DNA from: Camillea tinctor
Taxonomy: Eukaryota > Ascomycota > Sordariomycetes > Xylariales > Xylariaceae
DNA length: 41,537 nt
Direction: 5' to 3'
NCBI GenBank assembly: GCA_022578605.1
Contig: MU394131.1
Coordinates: 1-41,537, forward strand
In this document: piece by piece, positions 10,429 through 20,009 of the stretch
How positions within the stretch are numbered: the stretch's first letter is position 1
Layout: each line of letters begins with the position of its first letter
The notes under the pieces: model-generated
What the model was told of the DNA's origin: nothing
The model's database searches: none
The model's input: only the letters and a program-made list of their open reading frames with translations
Program-made: the position numbers and the translations under genes

Positions 10429-11850
10429 ATGAGCTCAAACAGTTTCGCCCAAGCCCAGCAGCGCCTGGCTGCCCGGCGACAGGCTCGCGAACAAGAAGCT
10501 CAGGCCCAGTTAACTGCCCATCGCGAAGCATCGCGTGCCTGGTCTGAGGTGACGCGCCTACCATCTCCCTTCAATCGACTCGGTGCTGCGTCCTTATCTA
10601 CTTGGGAGCTCATCTCCTCGCGCGAAGGTACGAGACCTGCCTTTCGAGTTGGCCAAGTCGATGCCGAGCTTCTAGACGAAGACCTAGTTGGTCAGCTTAA
10701 GGACCAGGTTGGCGAGGCCCTGAAGTATCTCGGTGCCAGTATAAAAGACGACTACTCTGCCGAGATCCTACTTGTTCTTCGGACTCTGCTGTTCAAACTC
10801 ACTGTGTGGGATCACGATGCCACTTACGGTGCTGCTCTACAGAATCTAAAATACACCGATGCGAGACGCGACGGCCCCATCCTTATACCTCCCAGCAAAT
10901 GGCAGAAGACTTTATACGGCTTGATCACGGTAGGCGGGAAGTATGGGTGGACGAAATGGGAGAACTGGCTGCTGGAACGCGACAACGGTTATGAGCAACC
11001 CTCGCCGTGGGTGCAGCGACTCTCGAGCATTACCTCACGCATCAGCACGCTACATTCCATCGCTGCCTTTGCTTCTTTCCTTGTCTTCCTGCTGAATGGA
11101 AGATATCGAACCCTCTTGGACAGGGTTTTGAAAATGCGCTTAGCCCCGCCGACGAGCCAGGTCAATAGAGAGGTCTCTTTTGAATATCTCAACCGACAGC
11201 TGGTCTGGCATGCCTTCACCGAATTTCTGCTCTTTGTTCTACCTCTAGTCGGGATAAATAGATGGCGGAGATGGCTCAGCCGAACATGGAGGAAGACAAA
11301 GGAAATCGTCCACGTAGGGGGCGATGGAGACGACGATAAGAAGGGCGAATATGCCTTCCTGCCTGAGCGTACATGTGCCATTTGTTACCAGGATCAGAAT
11401 TCGGCAACGTCCGAGACCGAAGTTCTAGCCGCAGCCGCGTCGAGCGGGGTTGTAGGATCGGCGCAAACGGACATCACAAACCCCTACGAGACCATACCCT
11501 GCGGCTGCATATATTGCTTTGTTTGCCTTGCCACCAGGCTTGAACGAGAGGAAGGGGAGGGCTGGACCTGTCTGCGTTGTGGCGAGCTTGTGAAAGAGTG
11601 CAAGCCCTGGAGTGGGGATGTGTTGGCAGAACCAACCAAAGCCTCGACGCCCACTACTAAACACGTGGGATTCATCGACGATACAGAAGACGACCCCCAG
11701 TTACACAAAGAAAGCCAGTCTCCCCGTAGGTCTAGTGAGGTTGTTCGGGATGTCAAACCCGATGTCCCAACCAACGAGAGCCCAGAAGACACCGATTCTG
11801 AGATCTACGAGGAGGAGGAAGCTGGGGTAGATGACGATTTTCAGGACTGA
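10429..11850 (+). CDS. PEX2: Peroxisome biogenesis factor 2, RING-type peroxin
   Basis: Single exon, 473 residues. The N-terminal Pex2/Pex12 domain (about 70-290) has two hydrophobic helices, near STLHSIAAFASFLVFLL and WHAFTEFLLFVLPLVG, that would sit in the peroxisomal membrane. The C-terminal RING has C316, C319, C358, C360, C363, C366, C381 and C384. The fourth ligand, His in the classical C3HC4 form, is Cys360 here (CGCIYCFVC). The flanking text GWTCLRCGELVKECKPW is what I know from filamentous-fungal PEX2. PEX2 acts with PEX10 and PEX12 as the ubiquitin-ligase complex that modifies the import receptor PEX5 for recycling. A poorly ordered acidic tail follows (DTDSEIYEEEE). The start gives MSSNSFAQAQQRLAARRQA, with no closer alternative. 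Confidence 0.93.
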   Translation: MSSNSFAQAQQRLAARRQAREQEAQAQLTAHREASRAWSEVTRLPSPFNRLGAASLSTWELISSREGTRPAFRVGQVDAELLDEDLVGQLKDQVGEALKYLGASIKDDYSAEILLVLRTLLFKLTVWDHDATYGAALQNLKYTDARRDGPILIPPSKWQKTLYGLITVGGKYGWTKWENWLLERDNGYEQPSPWVQRLSSITSRISTLHSIAAFASFLVFLLNGRYRTLLDRVLKMRLAPPTSQVNREVSFEYLNRQLVWHAFTEFLLFVLPLVGINRWRRWLSRTWRKTKEIVHVGGDGDDDKKGEYAFLPERTCAICYQDQNSATSETEVLAAAASSGVVGSAQTDITNPYETIPCGCIYCFVCLATRLEREEGEGWTCLRCGELVKECKPWSGDVLAEPTKASTPTTKHVGFIDDTEDDPQLHKESQSPRRSSEVVRDVKPDVPTNESPEDTDSEIYEEEEAGVDDDFQD

Positions 11851-13484
11851 TCCCCATTCCCCAAAGCTCCCGTTTATACCTCAACGAGCCGGTATCAGCG
11901 ACCGGGGCCCCGGAGTCTCCAGCAAAAGCTCCTCCTAACCTAGATTAGGTGCCACTTCTCACGATCTATCAAGTCACAGGTTCTGATCTGCTAGTTCCTT
12001 GCCCTACTTGAAACCCTCCATATTTCTAGGAGCCTATGTTCTCAATGGTGATAGGTGTAGCAGCCGAGCATGGTCGTGCTGACGGATAATATGACGTCCC
12101 ATCTCGTCTAAATATATCGCGCTGCCAACACTGCTCACTATTTACTCCCCAGCTATCCCCAATTCAGCTCACCAGCCACCATAATCTAAATGGCCACGTT
12201 CGACAGAGCGATCACTCCCTGTACGAATGCATGTCCCCACCATTAATCGATCCAGATATCATCTCGGTATTTATGCTTTATGCAATGCAGTGGCATTGGA
12301 GACAGTCGCGAGATAGCCTATTCATCTCCAACCTGATGATTCTTGCGTCGCTCCCATCAAACGTTATTCTTAAGAAAAGGGGGCCCAAAGACATAATTCT
12401 AAAATGCTTAAGATACATTCCAGACCCTACGAAAAGACGCTCCCGGTGGAGTGGTAACTTCGAAGTGCCGCGGGGTTCCGCGTCTGACAGCACATGTCCA
12501 GAAGCATGCGCCGCAAAATATAACCGTCGCATAACGCCTCCAATGGGGTTGCTGACTAAAATTTTGTTGCACGAGAATGGGGTTCTCTAAATGTAGTTAC
12601 GAAATGTGTATGACGAATCATATATGTGTAGTGTGCGTGGAGTACGGTTCTTTTTTTTTCCGTCGTCGATGTTGATGATATTCATTCCTGATCAAATCGA
12701 TTTACCTTAATCACATGTATAATATATTTTTCCATATTACCCAGAATTGCAGGGCCAACCAATACGAGAAGGATGGGGAGTGAACAAAAGATGACTCGTA
12801 TCCGATCGAAAGATTCTAAGATGTGCTTCAGAAGTCCCTTTTCTTTTTTTTCTTTTTTTAGGTCGCATTGTCCTTCCTACCCATATCCGAGTCACTTCCG
12901 TCGAAATCGGATGCCATCAACACTTCCCCTTCTCAAGAACATGTGTTTAGGTTGAGTAGATAGAGCCATGAAACCTGTTTTCTAAATGTGTTACCAGTTC
13001 ATTACTGCAAAAACATCGAGCTACATGCATAATATAACGATGCTTCCTTCGTCGACTTAGTCAGCTTATATATGCGGCGCATTCTAAATAGTCTGATCAT
13101 AACCTAGCGCATGAGGATGGATCATTAATCAAAAGAATATGAATTATCATTTTCGCTTACACGCTTCAAGAATTTCTTGTTGAAAGCTTATATGTAGTGA
13201 AAGATGCGAAATGTTTTTACGTAGTTAGATTGAACCTATGTAGCCGTAGCTGAAAATGAACCTATCTGTTCACGATATGTATTTTGCTGCTTGTATAATA
13301 TGTAGCCCCCATTTTAAAGGGATTACCACCATTCTATTTTTCATGTGACTGAATGATACTAGCACCTCAAAACAATGAAAGACAATCCTCTAATCTATAC
13401 AACTCACTCATAACCCTTCCCTTACACCAATATAGTAGTACACTTTAACCCCTAACTCCTGACCCTCAACCCCCCCCTTTTTTT
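11851..13484. other. Convergent gap between PEX2 and the HET gene
   Basis: No recognisable gene. The left part has moderate GC. From about 12600 to 13440 the sequence is AT-rich (32% GC by hand count in 13141-13200). The 119-codon open frame at 12231-12590 lacks any domain or transmembrane pattern and was not called. The right end carries C9 and T8 runs directly after the HET stop codon. Confidence 0.6.
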
Positions 13485-15600
13485 TCAACGCCCTCCCCGC
13501 GCCCCATAAACCGTCATATTCGGCCTCGGCACCGGCAGCCCCTCTAGGCGCACATCCACATCCTCCATCTTCGCGCACGCGCACGTATCCGCGCCCCAGA
13601 TGAACCTCCCCACCACGCGCGCCCCACGCAGCAGGAGCCCCGCCCCGCCCTCGTGCGTAAAGTAGTACTTCAGCCCCGGCACGCGACAGGCCACCGCGCC
13701 GTACACGCGCGCCGGCCGGCCCAGCAAGCCCGCCCGCACCAGGTACCGGCCGCCGCACCGCGCGCACGCGAGCACCACCAGCGCCGCCCGGCTCTCCAGG
13801 TGCATCGTGCGCCCGTGGGCCTCCATGAAGTCGATCGCGCTGGTCTCCGCGCCCGACAGTAAGCCCATGGCTTCCGCCACCGGGTCCGTGATCTCCGGCC
13901 GGAACTCCGACGGCCGCACGTCGTACAGCGCAAGCATGCCGCCCGCCACCGTGTCCCAGTGCGCGGTGCCCGGCTGGCGGAGGCGCTGCGCGAGGATCGC
14001 GCGCGCGTCTCGCCCGTAGAGCCGCCCTGCTACGGTGGTGGTGAAGGCGGGGACGTCGAGCGGGCCCGTGAGCGAGAGCGCGAGGCGGCAGGCGGCGAAG
14101 AAGCGCCCCATGTGGCCCCACTGCGATGGGAGTCAGTGATTGGTGCTGTATAGGGTGACCATGTCTTTTCTCTTTGCTGTGTCGCGGGAGTCCAAAAAAA
14201 AATCAATATGATAGGGAAATGGGTTTTTGGCTCTCAAGACTGGCTAAAAGGGGGGGATAAATGGCTCCTTGATCACTCACGTCATGCTCGCGCGTCGCGA
14301 AGGCCACCGTGCCCACGACCTCGGCGCGGATAGTGACACCGTCGGGGCGCAGGCGGATGTCCGTTATGGCGGGGGCGCGCTCGGGGTGGCCGAGCACGAA
14401 GATCTTGAGGTCGAGGTAGCCGCGACGGCTAGTCTTGCGGGCATCTTCTTCCTCTTCCTCTTCTTCTCCTTCTCCGTCCTCGCACTGGGTGTGTCGCCGC
14501 CGCCGGGGTATCATGAACAGGGGGCTATAGTCGCCGGTGCCGTTGGCGAGGCAGCCCCGGGCGACCTGGAGCATAGCAGTGGGTTCGTCGGCGCTGAGCT
14601 CGGCCTCGGTGAGCCCCGTGTCGACAACGCCGAGGAGCGCGTGGAAGAAGTCCCGCCGGTTCGTGACGCAGCGGCAGGCGAGGAGCTCGTATGCCATCGC
14701 GAAGGTGACGCGCTGGCCCCGGAGGTTGCACTCGCGGATGAGCGTCAGGGGTCCCAGTTGCCAGGGCACTAGGTTCTTCCCGATCTCAGCCATGTCTTCG
14801 ACTTTGTGGCTGTCCCCTCGTGCTCTTACTTCTGCTGACCAGGCCTTTGAGAGCTCCTCTACGAATAGCCCCCTTCCGCTGCCGCCGCCGTTGCTGCTAT
14901 TGCCGTCATCGAGAATGACGTAGTCTTTCAGCATAGCTAGGAGCTGATGGCTCTGGACGAGCTCCATGGCTGTCCAAGTCCGGCTGAACCACTTGGCGTT
15001 GCATATGTCGCTTATACCACGGACCCGAGTCTGCATTGACTTGCCATTACGCATAGCGTTAACCGTGCTGCTCTCTATGTCCGAGAGGTAAGCGACGGTT
15101 AGAAAAGCCTGCTTAAAGATCATGGGGATAGCCTCGATGATGCTGATCTTGATATCATCCTGCCATTGCGGCACGCTAATGTAATCATGCCAGACTTCGA
15201 ATGGCTGCTGAATTATCTTTGCTAAGGCAAGATATATGCGCGGAGGCACCTCACGGACGATAGATGCCACTTCCTCGATGCTAGCGTCCGAGCTTCCTCG
15301 TCTGTACTGGAGGTCTGCCACCGCGGGATGCCAAACATGGGATACCGTCACGTATTTGGTGGATTCGAGGAGGCAACTTAGATGCCGATGGTAAACCAGG
15401 ATAGCTTCAGCAATAGTATGTACTTCAATCTTTTCTGTGTATTTGTGTATATCTCTAAATCCGGAGGTCTGGAGGGCAAAAGTACGGACAAGCACCTCAG
15501 TTGGACCAATCTCAAGCCCGCACTGGCAGCATGTCGACCCCCCTCTTCTCATACCAGACCAGAGGCGGTCTAGGAATGCTTGAGAAGAATATTTGTCCAT
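13485..15600 (-). CDS. HET-domain (heterokaryon-incompatibility-like) protein (2 exons)
   Basis: Exon 1 is 15600-14281 (440 codons) and exon 2 is 14120-13485, joined in phase 0 for 651 residues. The HET core lies at about 83-225: YVTVSHVW (family form YxALSYxWG), then FEVWHDYISVPQWQ (family WIDxxCIxQ), then an IFKQAFLTVAYLSD segment and WFSRTWTAMEL (family WxxRxWTxQEL). HET proteins of filamentous fungi take part in nonself recognition at hyphal fusion; most, like this one, have no tested partner. N-terminal CCQC (24-27) and C-terminal CARCGGRY and CACAK motifs could bind metal. An acidic run (EEEEEEEDARK) sits near 385. Exon 2 and the 3' part of exon 1 are far more GC-rich than the 5' half. 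No NLR or lipase partner is adjacent. Confidence 0.85.
14121..14280 (-). other. Intron of the HET gene
   Basis: 160 nt; donor GAC/GTGAGT, acceptor ATCGCAG. If it is not spliced, translation stops at 14203 after a short unrelated tail and gives a 465-residue form lacking the C-terminal half. Intron retention would therefore produce a truncated but HET-core-complete protein. Confidence 0.8.
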
Positions 15601-16570
15601 AATTTCAACTATAGAAAAGTAGAAATCCGAATATCACGGTTAACCAGAACCTTAACGAGTAGGCATTTAAGTAGGTACAGGCGATTGGTGTTCTTTATAT
15701 GAGTAGGGATAACCCCTTACTCCATTAGATTGGCCAGCATCTAGTCCTATGTATTGAATGCTCAAGAATAGTGTGGTATTTTGATCCTACGACTTAGAAA
15801 AATTCGAATCCTTCCTTAGTGACAAGGATATAATGCGGGAAAGTCAAAGAGGCGATACAACTTTGCTTGCTCTCGTCTCGTGTGCTGCATACTCGGATTG
15901 TTTCAGTCTAGTTTCGTGGCGTTAATGTGCTGACGAGTTGAAGTCTTGCTACCTAACAAGGAATACACTTGCATGATAGGCAGTTATATTTGGAGAGTAC
16001 ATGAGCGTATACTATTCATGAATTCTTCTTGCAGCCCAGTTCAACTCCACTGGTACCGATTCAGCTATATTCCACAGCCTCTGGTGATCATTTTTAGTGT
16101 ACTATGTTATCCTGATCCCTTTAGCATTGTTTAAGTGATCAAACTAGATGTAACTCAAATACTCATTTATATCATTTTTATATTATTATAAAAATAAAAT
16201 CGTGTATTATACTTTAGACTGACTACGACTTTATAGTTACGTACGCTTCATATCTTCGAAATCTAGATCTTTAGCAACTAAAAAGGTCTATAATTCTAAA
16301 AAAAAATATGGAGCAAAATAGGTTCTATATAGAAGGGGAGGGGTAACCAAGTTCCCTGTCTTAGCCAAACGTTCAGAATTGACCAACAAAAAGGAGGCAA
16401 TAACTTTTAAGTAGATTTTGTAACACACGTCAGGGGTACATCAATGATACTTCCCCTGAAATACTGGCTTATTAAAGATGTAATACCAGGTGCTTCAACA
16501 ATAACACAAAAGAGTTAGTAGTATAGGACACATGCGTTAAATTGTTGATGAGAATATAAGTGCTCTATTA
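15601..16570. other. AT-rich gap between the HET and transporter genes
   Basis: No gene seen. It is strongly AT-rich, especially at 16140-16330. It should contain the HET promoter (next to 15600) and the transporter 3' end. An AATTCGAATCC string near 15801 was checked as a possible tRNA B box, but no acceptor stem or A box accompanies it. Confidence 0.6.
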
Positions 16571-18501
16571 TTATTCCGAATCTTCTGCAGTTTCATTCAC
16601 GGAGTCATTGATGTGTCCTGTCATGTCGGGTTGGAGCAGCCCTATGTTAAATTCTTAGCCGTTGATAGCAAAATGGGATATTGAATAATCTTTCAAACCA
16701 ATGATCATCGGAAGTTAAATGTCGGTTTATGAACATACCTTGCCTTGCTGAGTCCTCCTCGTCTTGATCCTTGTGATTACCCTCTATTTTAAAAAGCTCG
16801 GCCATCTCCTCTAGGGACCGACCTCTTGTCTCAACTACTGCAGATCAGCATTTGTGAATCTTATTTGACTATATGGCACCTTACCTAAAGCGTAGCGCAC
16901 GAAGATGAATGCTATCACGCAGATGACAGCGAATAATGCGTATAGGCCATAACCTACTGAGCTTTCAATGGGAGGAGAAACCTGAGCTACAACAAAATTG
17001 GAAACCCAGAGAGATGCAGTACATAAAGCATTCCCCTTGGCCTGAAGAGATAGTTAGATTATATGCAAGTAAAGGGCTAAAGAGGTATATACTTACGCGC
17101 AGAGAAATAGGGAAGATTTCGGCAGCATAAGTCCATGAACCTGAGCTCCAACTCATGTTGAAGAAAGTAAAGAATAGAAAGGGAAATATAACGATAGAAT
17201 TGTTGATGGGGTCACCTGGGAAGTCTATAACATGCTGCTGCAGAATACATATCCCAACTAGGGCGCATATCATGCCAATGAGACCGAATTGGAACCAGGT
17301 CTTGCGTCCAAGGCGATCAAAGTAGAAAATCGGAATCCAGGAACTGAGGAATAGAACAATGCCAATCCCGCCGGTCGCTAGATTAGCCATGGCAGGGTTG
17401 GTGATGCCGCCTTTCTTGAACAGCATAGGTGCGTAGTAGAAGATACCGTTGGTGCCTTTTCATTTGTTATTTTAGTGTCCTTCATTCTACCTGGGGTGTG
17501 GCCCATTGACCAGCTAATCTTACCTGTGATCTGCTGGAATATTTGTATTCCAGTTCCAAGCAAGGTGACTCTCAAGACTGGTCCCCTGAACATGTCTAAC
17601 CAAGACACGTGAGTGACAACTTGCTCCTCGGAAACAGTCTTACGAATCTCGCTGACTTCCAACTCGGCGACTTCAGACCCATGGAGTCTTGCGAGCACTT
17701 CTACAGCACATTCGTATCTCTCCTCGGTAGCTAGCCATCGCGGGCTAGGGGGGACCCACGTCCAACATCCCACGGCGAGGACTAGAGCTGGTATAACTTG
17801 AATAGCTAGTGGGATGCGCCACCAGTTGCTCGAGTTGATAAAGTAAAAGGCGTAGACGACCCAGAACACTACCATTTCACCAAAACAGAGAATCATTAAC
17901 TCAATACCGACAACCCGGCCACGTAGATGAGCAGGAGATATCTCGGATATGTAGAGTGGGACGCCAGCCGAGTATGCGCCTACACCGAGCCCCAGGATTA
18001 GGCGTCCTACGCTCTGCCAGAGGTGTCAGTCTAGTAGTTGAAGCAACATGGTGAGCGGAATTAGACTTACCATCTGGGGTATGGTGTTAGACACGCTCTG
18101 AAGCAATGCGCCCATGATGAAAACGACACTAGCCATCGAGAGAGTTCTCTCTCGGCCGCAGGCATCGGCGAACAAGCCAATTGTCATGGCTCCTATCACG
18201 CATCCGATATTGTATATGCTGACCACAAAACCAATACTCCCTGGGTCATGAGTAATGTACTTTAATTAATGCTAGCGGAGATATGTGACTTACAATCGTT
18301 CTCGGGCTTCATGAGTTCCAACCACCGGTCATCGGCGATGATCATCACCATCACGCCCTGGTTCCACCCAAAGAGAAAGGCGCCCAGTGAGACGAAAGCA
18401 GTGAGAGTATAGACATAGCGAAGGTTGGGTGGGCGGTGTTGGCCTGGTGGAATGCTGTCGGGACGGCGTATAGGCGTCCTCTGTTTAATAGGGTTCTTCA
18501 T
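16571..18501 (-). CDS. MFS sugar-porter-family transporter (7 exons)
   Basis: Exons 18501-18294, 18240-18071, 18013-17524, 17455-17097, 17041-16885, 16837-16739 and 16641-16571 give 517 residues, usual for the family. Visible sugar-porter marks: TM1 ending FLFGWNQGVM; ADACGRERTL after TM2; GRLILGLGVGAYSAGVPLYISEISPAHLRGR (from 129) with the TM4-5 SE..P..RG motif; PPSPRWLA (214-221), the family PESPRWL; GIQIFQQITGTNGIFYYAP in TM7; DRLGRKTW after TM8; and VETRGRSLEEM (family PETKG) after TM12. It should move a hexose or related polyol across the plasma membrane by proton symport or facilitation; the substrate cannot be told. The His-less NWW and other changes place it outside the best-known glucose transporters. 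Divergent from the next gene. Confidence 0.88.
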
Positions 18502-20009
18502 GTTGGGATACCAAGTCGAGAAGGTTAAACGGTAGTGATGGGAGCGGTGGCTTCAGCGAACAAGATCCTTGTTTCAAGTAAAGGGGGCGGAACCAAGCCG
18601 CAGATGACAAAATCACGTGATAAGGCATTGCTGTTTCTGTTTGAGTTCTTCCTCCCAGTTTCCCTATCTGTCTATTGTCTATTAGACGTTGCATGCAGGA
18701 TCTCTATCTCGCATATTAGTTTGACACTGGGTATACGATGTCACATGCATCTCCCAATAGGTTCGCTCACGTACATATTGACTAATTTGCGTTGTTCGTA
18801 TCTTAGGTATATATTTGTACATGTAACGAAGTATATTTGCTCTTTTCTTCCGTTACCCTGTCACAACGGTTCTTAAGCCACACTATATGTGTGTTCTGTC
18901 TCATCCTAATAAACATGATAGGATTATCTAGGTTAATTGATATCGGATCAGTTACAGCTTAAAGAACGCAGACCATTTATTTATTTATTTGTTTTTATAA
19001 GCTATGCTTTAGAGGTACAGATTAGCACCAATATAACAACATTGCCCCAACCTACCGTAGGTATGTCGGTGTTCACTCATATAATTAATGGAATAAGCCA
19101 CCCTTAAAATACTCAGAGCTATTTAAGTATTTCGATATAGACATAAATTATTTTTACTAATGTTAGGTATTATGTATTAAAATGGTAGACGAGACAGTCA
19201 TTTCTTGAATTAAGTACTTAGGTACCTACTTACCTTGACACAATGAAGCAATAACTTTATCTAGTGTAAATATAGTGTACTACATACACCGAACCCATGC
19301 CCCTTATTCGGCCAATTAAAAGCTCGGATTCCCGACCCTTGGCTCTTTTGGGAAAACGATCGGACCCTTACCCATGCACATGCATGTGCAAGTGATTTGA
19401 TCACGAGCAGCTTCAATCCCGCCTGCACCGCGACCTACACTATGAACCGCGCGATTCCCAGCCTAGAACCTACCTAACCTAATCCACGAAATACTCGGTG
19501 AAGAGACTGTGAAGGTACCCCCTCAATAATATATCTATCTACCGGACCTAATGCATATCATAAAGACCGTTAGGTTGTTTAGAAATACCTAATTTCTTTT
19601 TCTCCCTTGTTCTTCTTCCGGGCTTTCCCCTCTTACGTATGTGTCGATCCCGCGTCGATCCGCTCGCTCATCACAAGATTTCCCCCTCCTCCTCTTTCCC
19701 AAGAGTCACCATAACGAGCACATACACGAGATTTGAAAAAAAAAAATAGAACACAGCCTCGCTCCCTCCTCCCGTTTCCGTCCTCGCTCCCGATCATAAG
19801 GGGGGAAACATCTCACGTCATGTTTGTCTACCTAGGGTAGCTCGCCAGCTACTCTCTAACCAACCGACCCGGCATCAACACGACATTCACTTACCCTCCC
19901 GCGAAACTCCGAAGAAGTTCCATCATATCCCCCGACACCTACGTTCTCCCAATACCCGGAAACCCAACCGACCACTATTCTAATAAACCATAAACCTCTC
20001 CCCCCGAAA
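18502..20009. other. Divergent gap between the transporter and the polytopic membrane protein
   Basis: About 1.5 kb with no gene. The central part (18880-19600) is AT-rich and includes a TTTATTTATTTATTTG tract near 18978 and an AGGTACCT core (19220-19227). CT-rich leader sequence precedes the start at 20010. It should hold two promoters. A 113-codon open frame (18535-18876) is low in coding character and was not called. Confidence 0.6.

Noticed and set aside
12231..12590. 119-codon plus-strand open frame
   Set aside because: No family resemblance, and the minus strand is equally open over the same place (12278-12532), as expected by chance.
13408..14121. 237-codon minus-strand open frame overlapping HET exon 2 in another frame
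   Set aside because: A GC-rich shadow frame full of Arg/Ala/Gly/Pro; the overlapping frame joins the HET gene with perfect splice phase.
15781..15830. Possible tRNA B box (TTCGAATCC)
   Set aside because: No A box, no cloverleaf and no acceptor-stem pairing around it.
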